Origin: Tilletia caries
Lineage: Eukaryota > Basidiomycota > Exobasidiomycetes > Tilletiales > Tilletiaceae
Reading direction: 5' to 3'
Length of the DNA: 64,000 nt
Assembly: GCA_032718865.1 (NCBI GenBank)
Contig: JALUTQ010000005.1
Span: 2,418,001-2,482,000 of the forward strand
The first letter of the stretch is position 1. Every line of letters starts with the position of its first letter. Positions 43,440-54,826 of the stretch are shown here, one piece after another. The translations under genes were made by a program, and so were the position numbers. The notes beneath the pieces were generated by a model, which was given only the letters and a program-made list of their open reading frames with translations, was not told the DNA's origin and ran no database searches.

Positions 43440-44835
43440 ATGGGAGAATCACGAACGGAGCTCATCCAGTGGCTCAACGACCTCCTCGCGCTCCACTACA
43501 CCAAGGTCGAACAGTGTGGAAGCGGTGAGTTTACCCAGCCATGCCAGCCAACCTCGCACACGACGCGAAACGATCACGCTGACTGACCTCTCCCCCCTCT
43601 CAATCGGCCTCGGCTGCAGGTGCGGTGTACTGTCAGATCGTCGACTCCATTTATGGTGCGCCTTGGGAATGCCGCTCGCGTCGCGTCGGAGGTTGTCCCA
43701 TACTGATCTTGCTTTGACTCCTTCCACGCTTTTCCTACGCTGCGTTTCGAATCCCCCTTCCTCCCCTCCTTCCTCTTATTCGCACCGATTCGCGTCCTTC
43801 CAGGCAACGTCCCCGTCGGCAAGGTCCGCTTCGAGGCCAAGCACGAGTGAGTTACTCCACCAGCCACCCCCACCTACCGAGAATCAAGAAGAACCCAGAT
43901 CGACTGACTGACTGACCACCCTTGCCTTTTGTCGGATTTCTGCAAACTCAGGTACGAATATGTAACCAACTACAAGGTCCTGCAAGAGACTTTCAAGAAG
44001 AACAAGATTGACAAGGTGAGCGAAACGCGTCAGGCAAAACCTATCCTGAGCACCTCTCTCTGGCCCGCGTATTTGAATGCTCATCACCTCCCATTCTCCC
44101 CTCCTCTCGCCGTTTCTCGCGCCTCGAAAGCCCATCCCCGTCGAGCGCCTGACAAAGTGCAAGATGCAGGACAACCTCGAGTTCCTCCAGTGGCTCAAGA
44201 AGTACTGGGACACCCACTACGGCGGCCAACCATACGACCCCGAAGCCCGACGCGCCGGCGCAGGCGCAGCACCGCCACCCCTGCACGGCGCCTCCACCGT
44301 CGGCGGCATTCGCTCCTCCGCAGGTGGGCCTCGTGCGGGGTCGGCGGCCGGGTCCGCGAAGGGGTCGACGGGGATGGGGGCCGGTCGAAGACCACTTGGT
44401 GGGGCGGGTGGGGCGGGGAGAGCGGCTGTGGGCGCGGGTGGGGGTGGGGTACCGCATGAGACGATTGCTGCGTTGACGGGTCAGATGGACGAGTTGAAGT
44501 TGAGTGTGGACGGGTTGGAGAAGGAGCGTGATTTCTACTTCACGAAGGTGTGTCCCCCTCTCGTCCTTCCTATGTATTTCCTGATTTGCGTATGGCTCAC
44601 ATCATGATGGCTCTACTTTTCCACACAGCTGCGCGACATCGAGCTGCTCGTCCAGGAGCGACTCGAAGGCGGACCGGACGGGCAGATGCCCGACCCACCG
44701 GTGGCCGACGGCGAGGCGGAGTCCCTGAAGCAGATCCAGGCCATCCTGTACTCGACCGAGGACGGCTTCGAGGTCCCGGACACGGTCGAGGGTGCTGAGG
44801 CGGGCGAGCCGCAGGATGAGCTGGAGACGTTCTGA
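43440..44835 (+). CDS. EB1/Bim1/Mal3-type microtubule plus-end-tracking protein
   Basis: Six exons (43440-43524, 43620-43655, 43804-43846, 43952-44015, 44131-44547, 44629-44835) join in phase to 283 residues. The N-terminal calponin-homology domain is clear: SRTELIQWLNDLL, GAVYCQIVDSIYG, VPVGKVRFEAKHEYEYVTNYK and FLQWLKKYWDTHYGG. A Gly/Ala/Pro-rich basic linker follows, then the EB-homology coiled coil (LDGLEKERDFYF and KLRDIELLVQE) and an acidic tail ending DELETF. EB proteins bind the GTP-cap lattice of growing microtubules and recruit partners through the coiled coil and tail. The tail lacks the exact EEY/F motif but keeps a terminal aromatic residue, so CAP-Gly binding is possible. Confidence 0.95.
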
Positions 44836-45764
44836 GCGGGTCAACACAAAAATTCCGGCTCGACGGTTTCTCTCTCTTTCTGGTCTCCGTCTTTCTCGCG
44901 CTCCTTTTTTTTCGAATAACTCGACACCCCCCAGACCAGACGCGGTGCTGCAATCCGATCGCCGAGCTATGGAATCGTAAACGACGACCCCGCCTCTCTC
45001 GGCCGTCTGCCCCCACCTCCCCCTCTCGTATCCACCGACCCGAAGCCACCCCCCCCTTCTAGATCCCCCACCCTGTCCTTCCCACGTTCGCGCCACCCCT
45101 TCCTTCCCATTATCACCACCCACCTTTCCCTCCCTCGCCGACCCCCCTCTGACTCCGCAAAGCCCGAAAGCCAGAAAAAGAATTATTCACAAACGCACAC
45201 TACCGACACGCGCACGGAGAAATGCGATCGCCCTTCGCTCTTTCTCATTGATTCATTCATTCAGCTTACCCCCCCCCCCCCCTCTTTCCTTCTTGAGGTT
45301 GAGAGCGAGGCCGCGTGGCAAAGGGAGAAGGGGGTCTCGAGACTTTTGGAGATGGAGAATAATCGGCCCCAAGCAGTTAGCAGATGCCGAAGTGGCCGAT
45401 GCTTGTATGTCCGCACTAAAAAAGTGGCCGAGTTAATCCGTGCCGTGATTACATAAGAGTGCATGGTGTGATGTCATGGTTTATGCACGTTTGCTCACGA
45501 GGCGAAGCCGGGCGGCCGGCGCGAGGTCAAGTAGGGCAAGATTGTTTTTTCCCTTGCCATGCGCCATGGCCCAAGTAAGTTATCCCTCACTGGACTTGCT
45601 GTAATACGACAGGGGGTTGGAGGAGGCAGGGTGAGGGGCTAGCCTCAGATCCCCAGGCGTGTCTTAGCTCCACTTCTGTATGTGTGGGAAAATTCCCAGG
45701 TGATGTGGAGGGGTTGACCCAGCTCCAATCACGTACCGTTCGCTAGAACGCCTGGGCTGAAATG

Positions 45765-46139
45765 TGACATTTTGCTTGCGATGTCAAAAGACTTAGTCGT
45801 TTCAGCGGCCTCTCACTGTAGCAACAGCCAGCTCACCGCTCACATGGTCCGTGCACACCCACACCCACACTCACACAGCACACTCACACCCACACCCATG
45901 CTCGCACTCACTCACTAACCCACGCACACAGCACACGCACACGCACTCGCACTCGCCCTCGCACTCACTCACATGTACTTAGTCAGAGTCAATGCACAGC
46001 CCACAGGTCAGGTCAACATGTCATTCTCAGCGAATGCTACTGTGTTCATTGCTGGCTGCCGAGCTGGGATGCGATCTGAGTGGTGGCTGGGAAGGCTCCT
46101 GAAACGACTAAGTCTTTTTACATCGCAAGCAAAATGTCA
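45765..46139. mobile_element. Small MITE-like element with 41-bp inverted ends
   Basis: The left end TGACATTTTGCTTGCGATG (45765 on) and its complement at the right (46099-46139) match over 41 bp with one mismatch. Weaker symmetry continues outward to CCTGG. The interior contains CA/CACACCC simple repeats (about 45855-45975). I could not identify a target duplication, so the superfamily is undetermined. Confidence 0.7.
45855..45975. repeat. CACACCC/CACTCA simple-repeat tract
   Basis: Degenerate run of CACACCCACA, CACTCACACA and GCACTCGC units within the small MITE-like element. Confidence 0.8.
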
Positions 46140-47337
46140 GTTTTAAGACCAGGCTGTCTAGCAAGCTAGACGTCCTTCGGAGGCTTTTAAGCAGTCACGT
46201 GAGGTTGTTTCGGAGATTGGACGAAACAAAGCACTGGACTGAATTGCCGACGTCGGCTTGCTACAGACAGCCTGGTGATATGAGGCTAGTGAGGGGCGCA
46301 CAAGGCGGAGTTGCGGCGGGCAGGCAGGCCTGCTGCGGTGACCTGTCACCGGTCACCTGCTGGGAGTGACAATTACAAGTTAATATAGGAGAACCGGCGG
46401 CGTGCGTGGCGAAGTGCGAACCTGTGCTCTAAACAGAGCCGCAGGGTTCTTCTCGGCAGCACACTGGCAGCTGGCTCAGAGCGAATCGGGAACGGGAACG
46501 AATCGCGTTCCGAACCGCTGCGTCTATATAATTTTCCCATCTGTGTGAGCTCGGTGGGGATGGCTCTATCTTGCTTAACTTCGGGCCTCCCCCTCTCGAA
46601 CCTTGACGCTTGACTCCCAGCGAGGAGCGATGCCAGCACAGCGCCTGTACGACGTGGTAATACGAAAGCCATGCTCGTGATCCACATCCACATCCGCCAT
46701 CCGGACCGACTGCTGGCGACTTTCCCTGTAAATTGCGCGAGAGTCAAATTCTCTTGTGTCAAAGGCCAAAGCCAAGGCAAGTTCGAATGAAGTCAAGTGT
46801 TCCACTCAGTTCCTTCTCTCTCGATTGGGAATGCATCATCACCCCCTTTGACGCACAGCCAGCCCTTCGCCCTGTCGCTAACTACTTATAAGTTCCTTCC
46901 TGGATCTGTCTCTCGACCACGAACCACGACCACACTCCAGCGCAAACGCAACGCAACGCAACGCCATCCCGCAGTAGCCTTCAACTTCAACTGAACATAT
47001 CATCTCGCCTCTTCTTTACATATTTACTTAGACACGCATAGATACGCACACGCCCTCTCGCGCTCTCGCCTTGCTCCCTAAAACTCCCCAATTGAGGGTA
47101 GCGACTGCTCTGGAAGGATCGAACCATTAACGAGGACCTGAAAGGGTGAGTCAGAACCCTCGTCTCTTGCTTAAGCCCCATTTCCCACATTCAGCTCAAT
47201 CTAGGGCCGTCTCCTTCTCATTCTTCCTGCAGATCCCATACAAGATCAACGCCGAGAACGGAGGAAGGGCGGCACACCTCATATCTGATATCTGATAGAG
47301 GCACTCGAACTTTCCTCAAGAGCAACAAGTGCAACAG

Positions 47338-47345
47338 TATATAAA
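47338..47345 (+). promoter_or_regulatory. TATA-like box upstream of the Prm10-like gene
   Basis: TATATAAA about 130 bp before the start at 47473. It stands out in a GC-rich background at a reasonable distance for a fungal core promoter. Inferred from sequence only. Confidence 0.4.
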
Positions 47346-47472
47346 CGACTACGACATCCATATACCGGGAAGGGAAACATCGCCCCCCCATCCCTAACCA
47401 ACATAGACAGGACCGGCTCCTTCGGATCAAGACCAACTTCCGAGCAAGATAGAAACGAACCAACAAAAGGCC

Positions 47473-50400
47473 ATGTCCGGCATAGGAAGCGCGGCTGGCG
47501 CTGCCAAACCCAGCCCCATCATCAAATCCAACACGGCCGAAGCCAAGTCCAATATCTCGTCCTCAGCCCCTCTTACCCCGTCCAAACTTCAGTCTACAAC
47601 ACCTGATCACGTTCTCCAAGACCAGACGGACGAGGACCTCCCGCCATCGACCGCCCCACGACGATCGTCGAACCCGCTGGACGTGCCCCAGCCGGCCAAC
47701 TCGTCCACCCCAGCAGTTGGCCCTGCTCCTGCTCCGTCCAGTTCGGGTCCGGGGACGGGTACGAACTCCGCCGGTGCGAACCCGCCCAAGACGAATCGGG
47801 TCCGCTGGCATGGAAATACGGACCTCGCGCCGAGCCGGGTGCATGCGATCGCTGTCGCTGCGGCCAATGCCAATGCCACTGCCAACGCTAGTGCCTCTCG
47901 CTCGAAAGAGAGTGGTGCGGTCGGCTCGAACACCCTGCCTCCTTCTTCGTCGGCTGCTTCGTCGTCGTCCCACAGCGTCCACGCGCCCGCGGTCCACCGG
48001 CTTAGTGTCCCGGCTACGACGTCCACCGGTCGGGTTGCTCCCGGTCCTGGGACCGGTATGGTTGCGTACAATACGGCTGCGAAGGCCCCTGTGAGCGCCC
48101 AACCTTCGGACGATCTCATTTCGAAAACGGCGGCGGAAGCGGCAGATGCCGCTTCTCGTCAGCGAATTCGTCGTGCCAATCACCCAGGACCCCTCATGCT
48201 CATACAACGGTTTTCAGAAACGGACGCTGTCGGACTTGGGATTCCTACTACTTCCTCCTCCTCACCCCCAGACGGGGTCGAAGTTGAGGAGGGGGATCAT
48301 CATCAACCTCCTCTCCCTTCGGCCTCAGCCCGCGCAGCGGCCATGGCTGTGAAACCTTCGATCTTGAGTGCTCGATTGCCCATCACGCAGTCGCCGCTCC
48401 CGCAGCTCTCTCAGAGTAACGACACCAACTACACCGCTGCCAGGGAGCTCGACGAGCGAGGTATGGACGAGGCTGCGTTCCAACTACTCCAGGATCAGCT
48501 CCAGCTTGAGGCTGGCCGGGGCGGTGGTGGTGCTGGTGCTGGTGCTGGTGCTGGACACGGCCAACAAGGCTTATCCGCCCATCAGCATCTGCAGGAACGT
48601 GCCCGTCATCACCGACGAGCCATCTCAGCCGTCTCTTCGGGCGGAGCGAGCGGTGTCACCTCCGGCGCATCCACACCGTACTCTACCGACAGCAGCTACG
48701 ACCCTGCTGCCGATTCGGATCTGGAGCATATCGATATCATTGAGGGCGAGGTGGATGGCATGCCGGCCAGGCTCAGTAAGCGGGAGAAGCAGAAGATCAG
48801 GGAGAGGGAGGAGGATAAAGGCACGGGATGGGCGAAGCTGCGCAGTTTCATCACAGGCGGCAACGCAGGACCGAGTCACAAAGGTGGGGAGGAAGAAGAT
48901 GTAGAGTCTGCTGCTGCTGAGAAGGCAGCTGCCTCCTCCTCGAAGTACGACGCCAACGCAGGTCCGACGAACATGAAGAGTGTTCCTGTCACCACGTCCT
49001 CGGGCACCCATGGCGGAGCGGCGGAGGGACTGAAGCGCAAACCGACTAAGTACGAACAACAGGCTGCTCGACTTGTCCGCGCTCATAAGCTCGTGTCGGG
49101 TGGTGGAGGAGGAGGGGCTAGTGGCGGGATCGACGATGCGTTGTTCGCCGTTGCCGGTAGCGGTGGGTTGGGTGGTGGTAGCAGCGGCGGCGCCCAACAC
49201 CACCACCACCAACATCACCATCACCACCACCGTCACTCGGAAGACGACGATGGATCACGCTCGAGCAGTCCCGATCCGTACGGCATGGATCCCCGACCGG
49301 TCATGGCCGGTGGGGTACTGGGTAACTTGCTCAAGCTGTATGAACCGCCCGGAGGAAGTGGGACGGTCTCGGGTGCGGTGTCGCGGAATGCGAGCACGTC
49401 GTCCTTCGACAACACACCTGCTCTGAGCGGTATCTCGAAGTTCCTTCCATCTCGACAACCTCGACCCCGGAAGAGTCATCGGGCCCGCGCCTCCTCTGTC
49501 GGGGGTGCCGTGTCTCCCAAGTCGGGTGCGGGCCCCTCTCTTACGACGCCAGTGGACATGTCACCGGAAGGACTCGCTGCTCGGGCGCTGGAGAAGGAGC
49601 GAAAGGAACGAGTCCGGCAGATCGAGGAACAGCTTCGTCGGACACTCGCCCCGCAAGGTGGTGGGACTGCCAGTTCTCGAACACACAAGCGTGGGCGGAG
49701 TCAGGGCTCGTCGACGCTTGCTGGTATGTTGAGTACCGAGTACAGACGGGGCAGTGGGGGCACAGGAACTGGAACGCCACGGCGCAGCTTTGATGGAATG
49801 TCCTTCGCGGATAGTGCGGGAGGAGGAGGAAGAGCAAGATCTGGCACGGAGGGAGGGCACAGCGCTGCAGGTCGTCGTCCGATGATGCAGTCCATCTCCT
49901 CAAGCGCATTCCCCATCTCGGCCGCCGTGATCGAGAAGACACGGCAGGGTGGGAAAGGGTTGAGCAAGGCGGCTACGCATGTTGCCAAAGTCGCCGTCGC
50001 TGAGACTGGGCTCGAGTCAGCTATGGACGAACGACCCAAGGCCGCTCGGAGCGGGGGAGGTACGATCGGAGCTCTCATCGCCACCACGGGCAACCTCGTC
50101 GGCGCCGTCTCCCCGCACCTGGCCCAACTGGGCCCAAACCCTCGACGACCCGGGTTCACCCTCGATCGCTACCTGCTCCCGGAGATGAACGCCAAGACGC
50201 TGAGACAGACGGCCGAGATCGTCGCCGATGCCAGTCTGCCGCCGAGATCGTGGAGGAGCGTGCCGGGGACGCCGAATATGTGGTCGAGTCGGAGCGCGCC
50301 GGGATCGCCGCCTTCCGGGTTCCGCTCGCAGTCCCAGTCGGGCGACCGGACGAGGAACCCATCCGTTGTAGCGCTCCATGGACTGGGTATGGGCGGTGCG

Positions 50401-52491
50401 GGTGGAATGGGTTCTCGCTCGATGCCGGCGTCGCCTCCGACGATCGCTGTCGACGGGCCTGAGCTGGACGAGAAAGCCGGGCATGCGGAGCGGTTCACTG
50501 CGGACTCGCTCAGTGCTCACGAGAGCGGCTCGGTCACTGCTGGCACGAACTCGCCCAAGGAGAGGGAGAAGACGATGAGCTTGGATGGATATTCGACTTC
50601 CACCACGAAGACGGGTCATCCGACGAGTCGGCCCCTCAGCACCGGGATGCGCACTCCCGGTGGAGGAGGCGGCTTGAGTCATCTGCGCTCCCGATCCTCG
50701 CTTGCTCTTTCGCACCTGCCTGGCATGCACTCCGCTGGGCATATGCTCCATCGCGCCTGGTCCGGGTTTGCATCCGGTGTCAATACGCCCGATGTTGATG
50801 GTACAGGAGGTGACTACTTTTCGCCGAAGGCGGTTGGAGCGAGTGCTAGTGGTGGGGCCAGCCTGAATGTGGAGGATCAGGAGAAGATGGAGTGGCAGCG
50901 CAAGCTGAAGAGGAGGGCGAAGAAGAGAAAGAAGGAGGAGATCTTTGTGAGTTGAACCAGCAGATGGGGCTTCGTATGTTGACCGTGGGCAATGCTGACT
51001 TCTTTCCCGCGCTTTTCTCTCCTCACTCGCAGATCACAATGCACGTCGCGGCTATTCTGCAGCGACAAGAGTTCCTGCTCAAGCTTGCCCGAGCACTCAT
51101 GATGTTCGGCGCTCCCACCCACAAGCTCGAATCCCAAATCCAGCACACGGCCCGGGTGCTCGAGATCAACTGCCGGATCATCTACCTGCCCAACCTGATG
51201 CTTCTCTCCTTCGGCGACGACACGACGCGGACGAGCGAGACGAAGTTCATCAAGCAGACGGCTGGGTTGGACTTGACTAAGCTCACGGATATGCACGACG
51301 TGTATTGGGCAGTGGTCCGGGACAAGATCAGCGTGACGGAGGCGAGCGAGCAGCTTGATGAGCTCATGCGTCGCAAACCGCTCATCCCGCGAATCCCGAC
51401 CATCCTGATCGGCGGCTTCTGTTCGGCCTTCATCTGCGTCGGCGGGATGGGTTTCAACGGCTCGTTCGTCGATGCGCTCGCTGCGTTCCCGCTCGGGATG
51501 TTCCTGGTGTATTGCCAAGGGATCATCACTACGGAGCTGTATTCGAACGTGTTCGAGATCGTGTTCTGCGTTCTCAACTCGTTCGTCGCCGCCGCTCTGC
51601 ATTCGACGGGAATCTTCTGCTACTCGTCGGTGGTGTCCGGGTCGATTGTGCTCATATTGCCCGGGTTTATCGTCCTCTCCGGAGCGCTGGAGCTCCAGTC
51701 GAAGAACTTGATCGCAGGTTCGGTGCGATTGGTCTATGCGATCATCTACAGCTTGTTCCTCGGGATGGGTGAGTGCACGATGAAACCCTTCTGAGATTTT
51801 GTGGTGCTTTGTGTGCCAAGAGCTGACCTTTCCTCTTCTTTTCCCAACCCTCTTTCCAGGTCTCTCGATTGGTGTCGACTTATGGACGCTGGTCAACAAC
51901 AAGCCGCTGGACAATGCCTCGTACTGCGACGCGAACCATCACGACCCGAGCGTGTGGTATCGGCGCAATGTGAATCTGGTATGGGCATTCTTGACGGTAC
52001 CCGGGTTCAGTGCCGCGCTGAGTGTGCGCAACCAGGCCAAAGTGACGCGCAAGGAGTTCCCGGTCATGGTGGCGATCGCCTGCGCCGGATGGGCATGTAA
52101 CCACTTCTCATCGACCGCCAAGACGCTCAAGGGCAGACAAGACATAACCTCCGCTCTCGGTTCGTTCGCAGTCGGCCTCCTGGCAAACATGTACGGCCGC
52201 TTCACGGGCGGCCGAGCGTTCGTCGTCGCCGTACCCGGGATCCTGTACCAACTCCCCAGTGGACTGAGTAACGGCGGCCTGCTGAACTTTGTCGACATCA
52301 CCGCGAACACGAATGCGACGATGGCGACGGGGGGAACGACGACGGGCGCCTTCAGCAGTTCTGGGTTCTCGGTTGCCGCTTCGTTGATCGAGGTTGCCCT
52401 GGGCTTGACGGTCGGCCTCTTCGCGGCTACGATCGTGGGTCATTATTTGACGTCGAAGAGGCAGCGGGGGACGATGGTGTTCAGTTTCTGA
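47473..52491 (+). CDS. Prm10/ThrE (DUF1212)-family membrane transporter with long N-terminal extension
   Basis: Exons 47473-50946, 51033-51768 and 51860-52491 join in phase to 1,613 residues. The first ~1,150 residues are low-complexity and charged, with Ala/Gly repeats, a His-rich run (near residue 580) and a basic stretch before the domain (KLKRRAKKRKKEE). The ~450-residue C-terminal part is the ThrE/Prm10 domain: FLLKLARALMMFGAPTHKLE, the NCRIIYLPNLMLLSFGD block, then about ten hydrophobic segments (e.g. IPTILIGGFCSAFICVGGMGF, IVLILPGFIVLSGALEL, FVVAVPGILYQLPSG). Bacterial ThrE exports threonine/serine; yeast Prm10 is pheromone-induced and of unknown function. Family length without extension is near 400, so the fused N-terminus is unusual and may be regulatory. 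Confidence 0.9.
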
Positions 52492-53024
52492 GGGGGAGGT
52501 TCAAGGGACATCGGGCGGGCATCAATCCCCCCCATCCATCCACGCCAGCGGGCCGACAGGACACCGCCGACTCGTAGGCAGCACCCTCCTCCACGAGTAC
52601 ATCATACATCAGCAAACTACGGACTTTTCATTCACCACGATCCTTTGTTTTCTTCAAGACCGAGCCTCTTGTCTCTTGGGCCACTTCGTCGTGCGCACGC
52701 GATCCCTCTTTTCCGCCCTGGAGGCAATACATAACTTGACACACTGTACATATCGCCCGCTCTTTGCACGCTCTCTCACCAACACATAGACAATCAATCT
52801 CATATCGTTCGAGTACACAAATATGTACATTCCCGCAGGACGACAGCGCCAGCATTCTGCGTCGATGGGAGGATCTGTATAGACATTCATTCTTGCGCCT
52901 GATTCCGGCTTATGCATATGAATCATCTTGGAGGAGGGACTGCAGTTGTGAGTCGAACGACAGCAGGCAGGCGAGCCAGCATCGCCCTCGCAGAAGAGGA
53001 GCGAAGCAGGAGAGGGACATTGCA
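52492..53024. other. Spacer between Prm10-like gene and duplication arm B
   Basis: No gene supported; includes the probable 3' end of the transporter transcript and a short cytosine run at 52525-52531. Confidence 0.5.
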
Positions 53025-53248
53025 CAGTGCACAGACGGGCACAGACAGACGAGGACCTCAGCCCCAACCTTGGGCCCGAGATGAGAAACAGATGGTGGCG
53101 TTCATCTGCGTTGCATTTTTCCCACGCCACATCCAGCGTCGAGAACCTCGGAGCTCTCGCACCAACGATCCATGCTTTCATACTTACGAGTACGAGGACG
53201 TTCATCATTTCCATCCCACATTCCCACATTCCCACACAGATTGCGACA

Positions 53249-53992
53249 ATGACGTCCCGCATCGATCTCAGACCAAGCTCACCACTTCTTCGTCTGCCTG
53301 TAGAGCTCCAAGCACACATTCTGCAAAACTGCGACTACTTCACGCTCAAGAAACTCCAACGCGTCTGCAAGTCGTTCAAGAGGCTCTTGGAAGGCGCACT
53401 CTTCGACAAAGCCCTTTTCCGGTCTACGCTTCGGCCACTCAGCACAGATGAGCTGATCCTGCTCGCTCAGAGGTCCACTTCTGCGACCGGTACCGACACC
53501 AGCACCTCCACCAGCCTGCGCTTGCATCCAGTCATTCAAGAAGCCCGATGGTGCGTGCGGGACGAAAGTGAAGAGTTTTTCCTCCACAACAAAGCCTCCA
53601 CGGTGGTCGAGCGGTTATGTGTACCTTTGGCCAGCTTGGCCGCTCGCGACGAGAGTGCTACCTGCCCTGCCGTCAAGCGCCTGCAAGTCATCGCTCAGAG
53701 GTTCCAGGTTCGCCAAGACTGCAAGATTCTCCTTCACAAGGATTCTAAACTCATCGAGCTTGAAAATGAAAATATCGAAGGGGACTCGGATGGACCTATC
53801 ACGATCGAACGACTTGCGTCTGCGCTTCTTGAGCTCGAGAGTCGGTGGCGGATACGGTTATTGTGCCGTGACCGGTCGATGATGTGGGTGAATCCATATC
53901 CGGACGGCACGGAGGAGTTCTCAGTCGACCTACTTCCAGACGGTTCGGTTTCCGTCACCCAGAACAGTTTTTTATATTACGACGACGACTGA
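53249..53992 (+). CDS. F-box-like protein (copy B)
   Basis: Single-exon protein of 247 residues starting MTSRIDLRPSS, paralogue of the gene at 3966-4691. It has the same F-box (LPVELQAHIL, CDYFTLKKLQRVCKSFKRLL) and the same unrecognised C-terminal domain. Differences are mostly conservative substitutions, a longer Thr/Ser loop (ATGTDTSTSTS) and an extra Glu-Asn pair near residue 185; it ends YYDDD. Substitutions without frame damage suggest both copies remain under constraint. The likely role is substrate recognition in an SCF ubiquitin ligase; the target is unknown. Confidence 0.75.
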   Translation: MTSRIDLRPSSPLLRLPVELQAHILQNCDYFTLKKLQRVCKSFKRLLEGALFDKALFRSTLRPLSTDELILLAQRSTSATGTDTSTSTSLRLHPVIQEARWCVRDESEEFFLHNKASTVVERLCVPLASLAARDESATCPAVKRLQVIAQRFQVRQDCKILLHKDSKLIELENENIEGDSDGPITIERLASALLELESRWRIRLLCRDRSMMWVNPYPDGTEEFSVDLLPDGSVSVTQNSFLYYDDD

Positions 53993-54390
53993 AGGAGACC
54001 GAGGAGCCGCAGATCGATAGAATCGAAAGCGACAGCAGCGGCCAAAGGACGGGACGGGTGGGCGAAGGAGCGAACGATGAAGGCCTCAGATTTCGGTACA
54101 CTTTTTTTTGCCCACTACTGCCGAAGTGCCGAGTACCATCCGAGTTCAGTCGAACGAGCGGCCTTCAAGTATGTACTCAAGCAATGTTGCCACATCATCT
54201 TCACTTCTCCCTTGTGCTTCATTGAGATCCCCCAAACAGTCTCATTATTTTATACTTTCCAGGGCGCCAGGCACACTCAGTACTCTGCCTCGATGGGAGG
54301 ATCTGTAGGCGACCTTGCGTTTGAAAAGGGAAGCGACCCCTTCTATTTTCAGGTCCATCTTCGCGGGGCGTAGGACCATGAATAAGGAAG

Positions 54391-54478
54391 GAGCTTGGAA
54401 GCGGATGGTCGTCCTTGGCTCTATCGGAATCTGCGACCCAGACCGTGCTTTCTTCTTCAGCCATTTGAGGCCAGTCCC
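54391..54478 (+). pseudogene. 3' remnant of a carbonic anhydrase gene
   Basis: In arm B the plus strand reads LGSGWSSLALSESATQTVLSS followed shortly by a stop at 54476-54478. This matches the last codons of the carbonic anhydrase in arm A (2140-2074, minus strand). Nothing else of that gene is present: the sequence passes directly into DNA equivalent to 3545 onward in arm A. The remnant shows the gene was deleted here rather than inserted in arm A. Confidence 0.8.
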
Positions 54479-54826
54479 AACTATCCTGGCCGAGACATGT
54501 AACAACAGTGGAGCCATCGTATACTACATAACGTTCTGCCTGACCCGTGTTTCATTCTGTCCTTTCACCTCGCATCTCAGAACCCATCATCATCATCCTC
54601 TGTCCTCGTCACGCTTCATGCTTTATGCTTCACACGCATCACGACCCAGAAATCACAGAGGTTAAGGGACCAGAGGCCGAACTCGTGAGACTAAACAGTT
54701 GTGAAATCACACTTGAATTGACTTGGAACGCAACTCTACAAAAGCAAAAACGACAGTTCAAAGCGAAATATCTACACGATGGCGTTTGTGCGACGGCCCG
54801 GCAAAAGGCTTTGTACAGAGGGAGCA

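Larger units (their letters stand above)
44836..47337. other. Long intergenic region with an inverted-repeat element
   Basis: No gene supported over 2.5 kb. Holds pyrimidine-rich sequence after EB1, a poly-C run at about 45270-45282, an inverted-repeat element (45765-46139) and, from about 46800, the presumed leader and promoter of the next gene. Confidence 0.55.

Noticed and set aside
45850..45975. Telomere-like repeats
   Set aside because: CACACCC units are irregular, internal to a small inverted-repeat element and flanked by unique DNA; not a telomere.
47563..48207. Minus-strand frames opposite the Prm10-like gene
   Set aside because: Arg-rich shadow translations of a low-complexity coding exon.
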